Assembly: GCA_963751795.1 (NCBI GenBank)
Contig: CAVVVI010000004.1
Location: 558,001-622,000 of the forward strand
Length of the DNA stretch: 64,000 nt
Reading direction: 5' to 3'
Source: BOG-908 sp963751795
GTDB lineage: Bacteria > Pseudomonadota > Alphaproteobacteria > Acetobacterales > Acetobacteraceae
The notes beneath the pieces were generated by a model. It ran no database searches. It was not told where the DNA came from and saw only the letters and a program-made list of their open reading frames with translations. The first letter of the stretch is position 1, and each line of letters begins with the position of its first letter. Position numbers and translations under genes: made by a program. Positions 9,072 to 18,116 of the stretch are shown here, one piece after another.

Positions 9072-9941
9072 CTACTGGGCGGGGGCCGCCTGCATCAGCT
9101 TGAGGAAGTCGTCCTGCGGGGAGAGCACCAGGCGCGACTTGCCGGCGCCGAACGCGGTCCGGTAGGCCTGCAGGGTGCGCCAGGTGGCGAAGAATTTCGG
9201 ATCGCGCTGGAAGGCGGCGGCGTAGATGGCGATGGCCTGCGCCTCGCCTTCGCCGCGCAGGCGGTCGGCATCGGCGCGGGCCTGGGCGACCAGCACGGTT
9301 TTTTGCCGGTCGGCATCGGCGCGGATGCGGGCGGAGGCTTCGGCACCTTCGGCGCGGGCCTGGGCGGCCACGCGTTTGCGCTCGGATTGCATGCGCTGGA
9401 GGATGGCCTCGGTGTTCTCCTCCGGCAGGTCGGCGCGGCGGATGCGAACGTCGACGATCTGCACGCCGAAGCCGACCATCTCGGTGTTCACCTGCGTCTT
9501 GATGGCCGTCATGATGCGCTGCCGCTGGTTGCTGAGCACGTTCAGCAGGGTTTCGCCGCCGAGCACGCGGCGCAGGCTGCTGGTGACGACGCTGTTGAGG
9601 CGGGCGCGGATGCCGTCTTCGGTGGGGCCGACGGATTGGTAGTATTGCAGCGGGTTGGTGATCAGGTAGCGCGTGAAGCTGTCCACGAGCAGGCGGCGCT
9701 GGTCGCCCAGGATCACTTCTTCCTGCGGCGCCTCGTAATCGAGCAGCCGCTTGTCGAAAGTGTTGGCTGTCTGGATCAGCGGCGTTTTGAAATGCAGGCC
9801 GGGGGTGGTGACCACCTGCTTGGGTTCGCCGAGCTGGGTGATGAGCACGGTTTCGGTCTGGCTGACTTCGTACGAGCTCAGGTCGATGACGACGAGGACG
9901 AGCAGGAAGGCTGCCAGCAGGGCCAGGAGCGAGCGGTTCAT
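9072..9941 (-). CDS. hflC: HflC, modulator of FtsH protease
   Basis: SPFH/band 7 protein of 289 residues with one N-terminal membrane anchor (LLALLAAFLLVLVVIDLSS) and a large periplasmic part. SPFH features include QTETVLITQLGEPKQVV near residue 31 and IVDVRIRRADLPEEN near 170; the C-terminal half is a coiled coil rich in Ala, Arg and Gln (QSERKRVAAQARAEGAEASA). With HflK it forms the complex that encloses and restrains FtsH. The start ATG overlaps the hflK stop by four bases. Confidence 0.96.
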   Translation of the reverse strand: MNRSLLALLAAFLLVLVVIDLSSYEVSQTETVLITQLGEPKQVVTTPGLHFKTPLIQTANTFDKRLLDYEAPQEEVILGDQRRLLVDSFTRYLITNPLQYYQSVGPTEDGIRARLNSVVTSSLRRVLGGETLLNVLSNQRQRIMTAIKTQVNTEMVGFGVQIVDVRIRRADLPEENTEAILQRMQSERKRVAAQARAEGAEASARIRADADRQKTVLVAQARADADRLRGEGEAQAIAIYAAAFQRDPKFFATWRTLQAYRTAFGAGKSRLVLSPQDDFLKLMQAAPAQ

Positions 9942-11107
9942 TTCGGCTCTCCCTGCGCGGCGCCGGGCTGCAGCTGCAGCGTGGGCAGCAGGCCGCGCAG
10001 TTTGTCGTCCACCACGATTGTGGGCGTGTGTGCCAGCACGTCCTGCATGGTTTCGATATAGATGCGGCGCAACGTCACGTCTTTCGCCTGGCTGTAGGCG
10101 GCGAACACGCTGAGGAAGCGCTGCGATTCGCCGGTGGCGGTGGCGACGGCGGCGGTTTTGGCACCATTGGCTTCGGCCATGATGGCGGCACTTTCGCCGC
10201 GGGCGCGGGGCACGATGTCGTTGCTGTAGCTCTGCGCCTCGTTGCGTGCTGTGTCGGCATCGGTGGTGGCGCGCTGCACGTCGCGGAAGCTTTCGATCAC
10301 GTCGGCGGGGGGATCGACCTTCTGCAGCTGCACCTGGGTGATTTCCACGCCGGATTTGTACTGGTCGAGGATCGCCTGGGTGCCGGTGGTGACGGCCTGC
10401 TCGATGGCGGTGCGGCCTTCGGTGAGCGCCGACTGGATCGGGGTGTGGCCGACCACCTGGCGCAGCACGCTTTCGGCGGCCGATTTCACCGTGTAGCCGG
10501 GGTTGCGCGTGTTGAAGGCGTAGGCCGGCGCGTTGGCGATCTTCCAGAACACGCTGGCGTTGATGTCGACGATGTTCTCGTCGCCGGTGAGCATCAGGCT
10601 TTCTTCGCGCAGGTCGCGGGCGGGCAGGCCGCGGGCGGGTTCCACGCGGCCTTCCGGCGTGCGGGGCGTGATGTCGGGTTCGTCCTCCGACGAACTGCGG
10701 AAACCGATCTCGACGCGGTTGATGCGGGTGACGGGCAGGATCTGCACCGTCTCGAAGGGCCAGGGCGCGTGGTAGTTCAGGCCGGGGGGCGTGCTGCCGA
10801 CATAGGCGCCGAAGCGCAGGACGAGGCCCTGCTCGTCGGGCTCCACGCGGTAGATGCCGGTGGCGAGCCAGATGGCGAGGATGGCGGCGGCACCGACCAA
10901 AGCGAGGCCGGAGCTGCTGCCGCCGGTGAGGCGCCGGGCGAGGGCGCGCAGCTGGTCGAGCAGGCGTTCGAGCTCGGGTGGCACGCGCGGGCCGCCGCCA
11001 TTGCCGCCACTGCTGCCGCCGCCGGGCCCCCAGGGGCCCTTGATCGGGGTGACGGGGGGGCGGCGCGCACCTTCGCCTTGGTTCCAGGGGTTCTGATCGG
11101 AAGGCAT
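9938..11107 (-). CDS. hflK: HflK, modulator of FtsH protease
   Basis: Band 7/SPFH partner of HflC, 389 residues. The start MPSDQNPWNQGEG at 11107 fits the HflK family, whose cytoplasmic tail is rich in Gly and Pro (here GPWGPGGGSSGGNGGGPRV). A single membrane segment follows at about residues 65-85 (LALVGAAAILAIWLATGIY), then the SPFH domain with VEPDEQGLVLRFGAY and HAPWPFETVQILPV. A longer frame from 11164 would overlap the divergent mrp promoter and is less likely. hflK and hflC form a two-gene operon, divergent from the mrp-type gene. Confidence 0.96.
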   Translation of the reverse strand: MPSDQNPWNQGEGARRPPVTPIKGPWGPGGGSSGGNGGGPRVPPELERLLDQLRALARRLTGGSSSGLALVGAAAILAIWLATGIYRVEPDEQGLVLRFGAYVGSTPPGLNYHAPWPFETVQILPVTRINRVEIGFRSSSEDEPDITPRTPEGRVEPARGLPARDLREESLMLTGDENIVDINASVFWKIANAPAYAFNTRNPGYTVKSAAESVLRQVVGHTPIQSALTEGRTAIEQAVTTGTQAILDQYKSGVEITQVQLQKVDPPADVIESFRDVQRATTDADTARNEAQSYSNDIVPRARGESAAIMAEANGAKTAAVATATGESQRFLSVFAAYSQAKDVTLRRIYIETMQDVLAHTPTIVVDDKLRGLLPTLQLQPGAAQGEPK

Positions 11108-11214
11108 GGGGGGAAGGATGCTCCTGCGCCAGCGTGCATTGGCCGGGCCGCGCTGCTGGGCCATATGCCGGCGTGTGGGCTGGATATGGACCCCACCTGG
11201 GAGTTTGCAAAGCT

Positions 11215-12336
11215 ATGGCCGAACCGATCGCCGCCACCCCCGACCAGCTGATGCAGGCGCTGCGCGGCGTGGCGGGGCCGGACGGCACCGACATCGTGGG
11301 CGCCGGGCTAGTGGACGGGCTGCAGCTGCGCGACGGCATCGTGCAGCTGGCGCTGCGGGCGGAGCGCGCGCAGGTGGGGCGGATGGACCGGGTGGCGGCC
11401 GAGGCGGCCAGCGTGCTGCGGGCCCAGCCCGGCGTGCTGGCGGCCAATGTGGTGCTGACCGCGCATCGGGCGGCCGCACCGGCCGCGGCGGCACCGGCGG
11501 CGCGTCCGGAGCCGGCGATGACGGCGCCGCCGCGCGGCGTGATGCGCGGCCATGGCGAGGACCCGCACGGGCCGAAATTCCTGTCTGGGGTGCGGCGGGT
11601 GATTGCGGTGGCTTCGGGCAAAGGCGGCGTGGGCAAGAGCACGGTGGCGGTGAACCTGGCGGCCGCCTTCGCCGGCATGGGGCTGCGCACCGGGCTGATC
11701 GACGCCGACATCCACGGGCCGAGCCTGGCGCGCATGCTGGGGGTGAACCGGCGGCCCGAGCTGGTGGGGCAGGTGTTCCAGCCCGTGAGCGCCTTCGGCA
11801 TCAAGGCGATGAGCATGGCGTTCCTGGTGCCGGAGGACCAGGCGATGATCTGGCGCGGCCCGATGGTGATGGGCGCGCTGCAGCAGATCATGGGCCAGAC
11901 CGACTGGGGCGAACTGGACGTGATGGTAATCGATACGCCGCCCGGCACCGGCGACGCGCAGCTGACCCTGGCGCAGCGTGTGGATCTGGCGGGCGCGGTG
12001 ATCGTATCGACGCCGCAGGACATTGCGCTGATCGATGCGCGGCGCGGCGTGGCGATGTTCGAGAAGACCGGCGTGCGCGTGCTGGGGCTGGTGGAGAACA
12101 TGAGCACGTTCCACTGCCCGCAATGCGGCCACGATTCGCCGATCTTCGGGCATGGCGGGGCGCGGACGGAGGCGTTGCGGCTGGGCGTGCCGTTCCTGGG
12201 CGAGGTGCCGCTGCTGCTGGATCTGCGTGCCGCTGGCGACGCGGGCATGCCGGCGGTGCTGAGCGCGCCGGAGAGCGCCGGCGGGCAGGCGCTGCTGGCG
12301 ATCGCACGCGCGGTTTGGCAGGCGGTGGAGGCCTGA
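11215..12336 (+). CDS. Mrp/ApbC-type iron-sulphur cluster carrier ATPase
   Basis: A 373-residue P-loop NTPase. Residues about 1-85 are a MIP18/DUF59-like domain; the ATPase begins near residue 125 with VASGKGGVGKST (deviant Walker A), then DADIHGPS and VIDTPPGTGD. Near the C-terminus CPQCGHDSPIFGHGG supplies the two cysteines of the CxxC pair known to hold a bridging 4Fe-4S cluster in this family. Its role would be delivery of Fe-S clusters, relevant in a cell that needs many for BchL, BchX and HiPIP. ATG 11215 is chosen because MAEPIAATPDQLMQAL starts the domain directly. Confidence 0.95.
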   Translation: MAEPIAATPDQLMQALRGVAGPDGTDIVGAGLVDGLQLRDGIVQLALRAERAQVGRMDRVAAEAASVLRAQPGVLAANVVLTAHRAAAPAAAAPAARPEPAMTAPPRGVMRGHGEDPHGPKFLSGVRRVIAVASGKGGVGKSTVAVNLAAAFAGMGLRTGLIDADIHGPSLARMLGVNRRPELVGQVFQPVSAFGIKAMSMAFLVPEDQAMIWRGPMVMGALQQIMGQTDWGELDVMVIDTPPGTGDAQLTLAQRVDLAGAVIVSTPQDIALIDARRGVAMFEKTGVRVLGLVENMSTFHCPQCGHDSPIFGHGGARTEALRLGVPFLGEVPLLLDLRAAGDAGMPAVLSAPESAGGQALLAIARAVWQAVEA

Positions 12337-12425
12337 GGGCCGATGTTGCCGGTGGCGCGGGCCTAGGCAAAGGCGGCCAAACAGGGCCAGAGTGCCGGCC
12401 TGCTCCAAACGATGAGGACGCCCCA

Positions 12426-12971
12426 ATGCGCATGATGCTGGCTGGATTGACGATGGCCTGCCTGGCGGCGGGGCCGGCCGTGGCCGCGTTGCAGCCCGGG
12501 GCGGCGGCGCCGGATTTTTCGACCACCGCGACGCTGGCCGGGCACGAGTTCGCGTTCCATCTGGCCGATGCGCTGAAGCACGGGCCGGTGGTGCTGTATT
12601 TCTATCCGGCGGCATTCACCAGGGGCTGCACGGCCGAGGCGCATGCGTTCGCTGAGGCGACGCCGCAATTTGCCGCCCAGCACGCGACGGTGGTGGGCGT
12701 ATCGATGGACAAGATCGGCACGCTGGATAAGTTCTCGGTTTCCGAATGCCGCAACAAGTTCGCCGTGGCCTCGGATGCTTCCGGCAGCATCAGCAAATCC
12801 TACGATTCTGTGCTGGTCGGGGCGCTGGGTTATGCCAGCCGCACCAGCTACGTGATCTCGCCGGAGGGGCGGGTGATCTACGCTTACAATGCAATGGATC
12901 CGGATGCGCATGTGGGCAACACGATGAAGGCCGTGGAGGCCTGGAACACGGCGCATCCTGCGGGGAAATAG
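12426..12971 (+). CDS. Exported peroxiredoxin (AhpC/TSA, Bcp-like)
   Basis: A 181-residue thioredoxin-fold peroxidase. It begins with a signal peptide (MRMMLAGLTMACLAAGPAVA, cleavage before AALQPG), so it should act in the periplasm, unlike most Bcp proteins. The peroxidatic cysteine lies in YPAAFTRGCTAEAHAF near residue 65; a second cysteine follows in SVSECRNKF near 105 and could be the resolving residue. SYVISPEGRVIY is typical of the C-terminal strand region. It lies 89 bp after the Mrp-type gene on the same strand and may have its own promoter. Confidence 0.92.
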   Translation: MRMMLAGLTMACLAAGPAVAALQPGAAAPDFSTTATLAGHEFAFHLADALKHGPVVLYFYPAAFTRGCTAEAHAFAEATPQFAAQHATVVGVSMDKIGTLDKFSVSECRNKFAVASDASGSISKSYDSVLVGALGYASRTSYVISPEGRVIYAYNAMDPDAHVGNTMKAVEAWNTAHPAGK

Positions 12972-13154
12972 GGCTGTCCGACGCGGCTAAACGGCTGGGG
13001 CCCATCGCAGTCGCGCCGGGTGCCTGCGGGCTGTAGTTGTGCCGCGTCGGCACAGACTGCCGCTTGACGGCGGCATGGTTGCCGGGTGGCTCCTGGCCGC
13101 TGTGAAGCCGCGCGCACAGGCGAACTCGAGTGGTGATTGTTGGAAGATGCGGCG

Positions 13155-14279
13155 CTACTTTATGGGAACGGCGATGAAGCCGCTTTCATTGACGTTCGTG
13201 CAGCCCGGCGTGTTGCAGCTTTCGGTGAAGCTGCCGGTGATCGTGCCATCTTCTTCGACCGCGGCCGGATAGACGGCGGTAACCGTGTCGCCTGCAACGA
13301 CCGGCGCCACGGTGATCTGCACGGGTGTGTAGGCGGAACCGTCATAGATGTAGGTTCCGGCGAACCCGGTCCGTTCTGGATAGGTCTGCACCAGATACTT
13401 TCCGCCTTGCGGCGATTTGAGCATTCCCAGCACCGCCGGGTAAATCGGGCCGGCGGGCGTGGCGATGGGTGGCAGCAGCGCCGTGTGGCCCGTGGTGGCG
13501 TTGTAGATGAACCCGGTGCCCTTGTATGTCGTGCCGGCAACCACGCCGTCTTTCACGCCGGTGACCACCAGGGCCGGCAGCCCATGCGTGGGTGAGGACG
13601 TTCCAGGGACGATCGTGGTGATTGCCTTTTTACCGGGAGCGGCGAAGAGCAGCGCGTTGCCGATGGTGCCGGCTATGCCGTTGGTGTCGCTCTCTGCACC
13701 GATGGTGACAAACCTGCAGGGGCTTACGACCGGTATGCGGACAAACCGGCCCGACACGTAGCGGAACGGCTGCCCGCATGTGGAGGTGTTGGTGTACGCG
13801 AACCCACCGGCGAACTCCGGAGCGGACGAGGGTGCGGCTTTGTTGATAGCCGATATCCCGGTGAGCAGGACGCCCTGGCTGGACCATTGGGGCAGGTTGA
13901 CGATCCGGTAGCTTGCGGCCGGAATGTCGTAGATGAAACCGCTAGTGGCGTCGCTGCCGGCGAGCCAGGTGCCGTCGTTGCTGGGGCTGGTGAACTGTCC
14001 GTAGGGCGAACCTGCCGGGGTCAGCAGGTTTGTCACGACCGGCGGTGATCCGGCCCGGATCAGGGCGAAATGCGGGCTGTTGTAGCTCGGTGCGCTCAGC
14101 AACTCGCAGAAGGCAAGGCCGGTTTCGCTGGCGCCGCTGCACAGCGCCAGGCTCGTGGTTGGATTATCGTAGAGCGGCTGGCCGGTGTACTGCACCGGCG
14201 TCTGGCCCCAGGCGGCGGCGGGGAGTGCCAGCAGCCCGATGGCCCATAGGCCTGCGCGGCGTTGAATGTTGGCGGCCAT
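13155..14279 (-). CDS. Predicted secreted protein of unknown function
   Basis: A 374-residue protein with a clear signal peptide (RRAGLWAIGLLALPAAAWGQ, cut after AWG). I do not recognise a family with certainty. The sequence alternates short strand segments and glycine turns with phrases such as NDGTWLAGSDATSGFIYDI, TSGKIY-like motifs, GIAGTIGNALLF and VVAGTTYKGTGFIYN, each reading like a beta-propeller or HAF-type repeat unit of about 45-60 residues. Several paired cysteines (LCSGASETGLAFC, STCGQPF, CNTPGC) suggest disulphides and export. No catalytic motif is visible. It stands alone. Confidence 0.7.
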   Translation of the reverse strand: MAANIQRRAGLWAIGLLALPAAAWGQTPVQYTGQPLYDNPTTSLALCSGASETGLAFCELLSAPSYNSPHFALIRAGSPPVVTNLLTPAGSPYGQFTSPSNDGTWLAGSDATSGFIYDIPAASYRIVNLPQWSSQGVLLTGISAINKAAPSSAPEFAGGFAYTNTSTCGQPFRYVSGRFVRIPVVSPCRFVTIGAESDTNGIAGTIGNALLFAAPGKKAITTIVPGTSSPTHGLPALVVTGVKDGVVAGTTYKGTGFIYNATTGHTALLPPIATPAGPIYPAVLGMLKSPQGGKYLVQTYPERTGFAGTYIYDGSAYTPVQITVAPVVAGDTVTAVYPAAVEEDGTITGSFTESCNTPGCTNVNESGFIAVPIK

Positions 14280-14547
14280 GGCTGGCGGTTCCCCGATAAG
14301 CTCTCCCGGATTATCGGCCTACAAGCACCTTCCGCAGAAGGCACGATCGTGTGTTTGCGCGGTGACGCAAGCTGCTGCTTGGCCTGTGCCTATTGCCGTC
14401 ACTCCGGTGAGCGGAAAACAATCGGACATTTCACCACACGCTGGCGGTGAATGGGTCCATGAAAGGCGGGTTACCACCCGAGATAGCCGACCACGCTGGA
14501 TGCGGTCAGCGGAAGCGATCCACGCCACGTACCAGGAGTAGCGGGCA
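14280..14547. other. Divergent intergenic region before xfp
   Basis: No plausible gene. A 7-bp inverted repeat, CCGATAA and TTATCGG, lies at 14293-14317, close to the secreted-protein gene start. The last 20 bp hold an AGGAG ribosome site for xfp. Promoters for both flanking genes are presumably here, but I cannot assign -35 and -10 boxes. Confidence 0.4.
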
Positions 14548-16941
14548 ATGCTTTTAGAAAATCGTTCGCCTGCCACGGCGGGGCCGCTTGCACCCGATGA
14601 GCTGGCGAGCATGGATGCCTGGTGGCGGGCGGCGAATTACCTCTCGGTCGGGCAGGTTTATCTGCTCGACAATCCGCTGCTGCGCGAGGCGCTGACCGCT
14701 GCCCATATCAAGCCGCGGCTGCTCGGGCATTTCGGCACGGTGCCGGGGCTGAACTTCATCTACCTGCACCTGAATCGCGTGATCAAGGCGCAGGATCTGA
14801 GCGTGCTGTTCATCGCCGGGCCGGGGCATGGCGCACCCGGCGTGGTCGCCAGCACCTGGCTGGAGGGAACCTATTCCGAGATTTATCCGGACATTTCCCG
14901 CGACGAGACGGGAATGGGCCGCCTGTTCCGGCAGTTCTCCTTTCCGGGCGGCATTCCGAGCCACGCTTCGGCCGACACGCCGGGTTCCATTCATGAAGGC
15001 GGCGAGCTGGGCTACTCATTGTCGCACGCGTACGGCGCCGTGCTCGACAATCCTGACCTGATCGCGGCCTGTGTCGTCGGTGATGGCGAGGCGGAGACCG
15101 GCCCGCTTGCCGCTGCGTGGCATTCGAACAAGTTCATCAATCCGGCGAGCGACGGTGCGGTGCTGCCCATTCTGCATTTGAATGGCTGGAAGATCGCCAA
15201 CCCGACCGTGCTTGCGCGCATTCCGCACGACGAGCTTGCTGGCCTGCTGATGGGTTACGGCCACGACCCGATTTTCGTCGAGGGTGACGACCCGGCCGCC
15301 ATGCATCAGGCGATGGCTGCCGCGATGGACACCGCGATCGCGTCCATCCGCGCGATCCAGGTCGGCGCCAGGCAGGGCGGAGCCGTGCCGCGGCCACGCT
15401 GGCCGATGATTGTGCTGCGCAGCCCGAAGGGCTGGACCGGCCCCAAGACGGTCGATGGGCTGAAGACCGAGGGGTCCTGGCGGTCGCATCAGGTGCCGAT
15501 TGCCGACATGACCAAGCCAGGCCACGTGGCGCTGCTCGAAGCCTGGCTGCGCAGCTACCGGCCCGACGAGCTGTTCGACGAGGGCGGCCGTTTGCGGGCC
15601 GATATTGCGGCGTTGGCACCTGCCGGCGTGCGGCGGATGGGTGCCAATCCGCACGCCAATGGCGGCGCGCTGATGCGGTCGTTGGTGATGCCTGATTTTA
15701 CGGCCCACGCCGTGCAGGTGGAGCGCCCCGGCCAGCACGATGCGGAAGCCACGCAGGTGATGGGCAGTTATCTGCGCGACATCATGCGGTGCAATGCCGA
15801 GAGCCGGAACTTCCGCATCGTGGGACCGGACGAGACCGCCTCGAACCGGTTGCAAGCGGTGCTGGAGGTGACGGGGCGCAGCTGGGATGCGGCGACCATC
15901 GCGGACGATGACGAGCATCTCAGCCCGGATGGCCGGGTGATGGAGATCCTCAGCGAGCACACCTGCCAGGGTTGGCTGGAAGGCTATCTGCTCACGGGGC
16001 GCCACGGCCTGTTCTCCTGCTATGAGGCGTTCATCCACCTCGTGGATTCGATGGTGAACCAGCATGCCAAATGGCTGAAGAGTTCGCGGGCCATTGCCTG
16101 GCGACGGCCGATCGCATCGCTGAATTATCTGCTCACTTCGCATGTCTGGCGGCAGGACCATAACGGATCGAGCCACCAGGATCCCGGCTTCATGGACCAT
16201 GTGGCCAACAAGAAAGCCGACATCGCGCGCATTTACCTGCCGCCGGATGCCAACACGCTGCTGTGGGTGACGGATCACTGCCTGCGCAGTTGGGACCGCA
16301 TCAACGTCATTGTGGCTGGCAAGCAGCCGGAGCCGCAATGGTTGGGTATGGAGGCCGCTATCCGCCACTGCGAGGCGGGCCTGGGCATCTGGGAGTGGGC
16401 CGGCAACGATGCGGCTGGCGCGCCCGATGTGGTGATGGCCTGCGCCGGCGATGTGCCGACGCTGGAATGTCTGGCCGCCGTCGATCTGATGCGCAGGCTG
16501 CTGCCGGCGTTGCGCGTGCGCGTCGTCAACGTCGTCGATCTGATGACGCTGCAGAGCCAGGCGGCGCATCCGCACGGCTTGCCGGACAGCGTGTTCGAGG
16601 CGCTATTTACGCCCGACAAGCCGGTGATCTTCGCCTTCCATGGCTATCCGGCGCTGATCCACCGCCTGATCTACAACCGCGCCAACCATGCCAGTTTTCA
16701 TGTGCACGGATTTATGGACGAGGGCACCACCACGACACCGTTCGACATGGTTGTGCTGAACCGGCTGGACCGGTTTCATCTTGTGCTTGACGTGATCGAT
16801 CGCGTACCTGGCCTGCTCGCATCGGCCGGACATGTGCAGCAGGCCATCCGCCACAAGCTTATCGAACACACGCGTTACACCGTGGCCCACGGCGTGGACA
16901 TGCCCGAGGTGCGCGACTGGCGATGGCCGTCGGTAGACTGA
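14548..16941 (+). CDS. xfp: Phosphoketolase (xylulose-5-P/fructose-6-P)
   Basis: Thiamine diphosphate enzyme that splits xylulose 5-phosphate, and perhaps fructose 6-phosphate, with phosphate to give acetyl phosphate and an aldose phosphate. Full length at 797 residues. Family signatures: LGHFGTVPGLNFIYLHLNR at about 59-77, GPGHGAPGVVASTWLEG at 91-107, SFPGGIPSHASADTPGSIHE at 131-150, and the ThDP-binding GDGEAETGPLA near 178. GRHGLFSCYEAFIHLVDSM and TSHVWRQDHNGSSHQDPG mark the second half. The next gene is an acetate kinase, which would turn the acetyl phosphate into acetate and ATP. Confidence 0.97.
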   Translation: MLLENRSPATAGPLAPDELASMDAWWRAANYLSVGQVYLLDNPLLREALTAAHIKPRLLGHFGTVPGLNFIYLHLNRVIKAQDLSVLFIAGPGHGAPGVVASTWLEGTYSEIYPDISRDETGMGRLFRQFSFPGGIPSHASADTPGSIHEGGELGYSLSHAYGAVLDNPDLIAACVVGDGEAETGPLAAAWHSNKFINPASDGAVLPILHLNGWKIANPTVLARIPHDELAGLLMGYGHDPIFVEGDDPAAMHQAMAAAMDTAIASIRAIQVGARQGGAVPRPRWPMIVLRSPKGWTGPKTVDGLKTEGSWRSHQVPIADMTKPGHVALLEAWLRSYRPDELFDEGGRLRADIAALAPAGVRRMGANPHANGGALMRSLVMPDFTAHAVQVERPGQHDAEATQVMGSYLRDIMRCNAESRNFRIVGPDETASNRLQAVLEVTGRSWDAATIADDDEHLSPDGRVMEILSEHTCQGWLEGYLLTGRHGLFSCYEAFIHLVDSMVNQHAKWLKSSRAIAWRRPIASLNYLLTSHVWRQDHNGSSHQDPGFMDHVANKKADIARIYLPPDANTLLWVTDHCLRSWDRINVIVAGKQPEPQWLGMEAAIRHCEAGLGIWEWAGNDAAGAPDVVMACAGDVPTLECLAAVDLMRRLLPALRVRVVNVVDLMTLQSQAAHPHGLPDSVFEALFTPDKPVIFAFHGYPALIHRLIYNRANHASFHVHGFMDEGTTTTPFDMVVLNRLDRFHLVLDVIDRVPGLLASAGHVQQAIRHKLIEHTRYTVAHGVDMPEVRDWRWPSVD

Positions 16942-16950
16942 GTGCGCGGC

Positions 16951-18114
16951 ATGGCGCCTAACATCCTCACGCTGAATGCCGGGTCCAGCAGCCTGAAATT
17001 CGCCCTGTTTTGCGAGGGCGAGCAGGCGATGCTGAGCGGTGCGATCGAGGGACTTGGAGAGGCGCCACATCTTACCCTCGCCGCGTTTCCCGCGCGGCGA
17101 CCTGATCCGCCGGCGCTGGCGGGCCGCTCTTACGCGGAATTGCTGGAGATTCTGCTGCGATGGCTGGGTGAGCAGTTAGGAGACGATGCCATTCATGCGG
17201 TCGGGCACCGTATCGTTCACGGGGGCCGATGTTTTGCCGAGCCCATCCGTATCGACGAGGCCATCCTGGCTGAGATGGACGGGCTGGTGCCGCTTGCGCC
17301 GCTGCACCAGCCGCACAACCTGGCCGCCATCCGCGCCGTCGCCAAAGCGCAGCCGGCGCTGCCGCAGGTCGGCTGTTTCGACACGGCATTTCATCGCACG
17401 ATGCCCGCGGTGGCAACGCGCCTCGCACTGCCCCGTGCGTTGGGCGATGCGGAGCTGCACCGTTACGGCTTTCACGGCCTGTCGTACGAATACATCGCCG
17501 GTCGGCTGCGCGTGGTCGCGCCGGCACTTGCCGAAGGACGCGTGATCGTTGCCCATCTCGGCAGCGGCGCCAGCCTGTGTGCCATGCGCCGCGGCCGCAG
17601 CGTCGAGACCACGATGGGTTTTTCCACGCTGGACGGGCTGGTGATGGGGACGCGGCCCGGCAGTCTGGATGCCGGGGCCGTGTTGTACCTCCTGCAGGCT
17701 CGCGGCATGACGGCAGAGGCCGTCGCGGATCTGCTGTATCACCAGTCTGGCCTGCTCGGTGTTTCCGGCATCAGCGGCGACATGCGCGCATTGACTGCCA
17801 GCACGAGGCCGGAAGCGCGTGAGGCGATTGCGCTGTTCGCCTACCGTATTGCCGGTGAAATCGGGCGGCTGGTTGCAGCCTTGGGCGGGTTGGACGGGCT
17901 GGTGTTTACCGCCGGCATCGGCGCGCACGATCCTGATCTGCGCGCCACGGTGTGCGGACAGCTTGCCTGGTTGGGCGTGGCGATGGATCCGCTGGCCAAC
18001 GCAGGCGGGCCGGGGCGGATCAGCGGCGGCGCCAGCGCGGTTGAGGTGTGGGCCATGCCGACCGACGAGGAGGCAATGATCGCCCGGCACACGCGCGCTG
18101 TGGTGGGCGGCTGA
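16951..18114 (+). CDS. ackA: Acetate kinase
   Basis: Converts acetyl phosphate and ADP into acetate and ATP. The 387-residue protein has the ASKHA signatures: ILTLNAGSSSLKFALF at the N-terminus, FDTAFHRTMP near residue 143, RYGFHGLSYEY near 170, VAHLGSGASLCAM near 196 and TMGFSTLDGLVMGTRPG near 214. ATG 16951 is chosen because it directly precedes the conserved first strand; a GTG three codons upstream at 16942, immediately after the xfp stop, is possible. Together with xfp this makes a two-gene unit for the phosphoketolase route. Confidence 0.95.
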   Translation: MAPNILTLNAGSSSLKFALFCEGEQAMLSGAIEGLGEAPHLTLAAFPARRPDPPALAGRSYAELLEILLRWLGEQLGDDAIHAVGHRIVHGGRCFAEPIRIDEAILAEMDGLVPLAPLHQPHNLAAIRAVAKAQPALPQVGCFDTAFHRTMPAVATRLALPRALGDAELHRYGFHGLSYEYIAGRLRVVAPALAEGRVIVAHLGSGASLCAMRRGRSVETTMGFSTLDGLVMGTRPGSLDAGAVLYLLQARGMTAEAVADLLYHQSGLLGVSGISGDMRALTASTRPEAREAIALFAYRIAGEIGRLVAALGGLDGLVFTAGIGAHDPDLRATVCGQLAWLGVAMDPLANAGGPGRISGGASAVEVWAMPTDEEAMIARHTRAVVGG

Positions 18115-18116
18115 GG

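Noticed and set aside
14293..14317. 7-bp inverted repeat near the secreted-protein gene as an operator
   Set aside because: Too short and unlike any known site; noted only within the intergenic entry.
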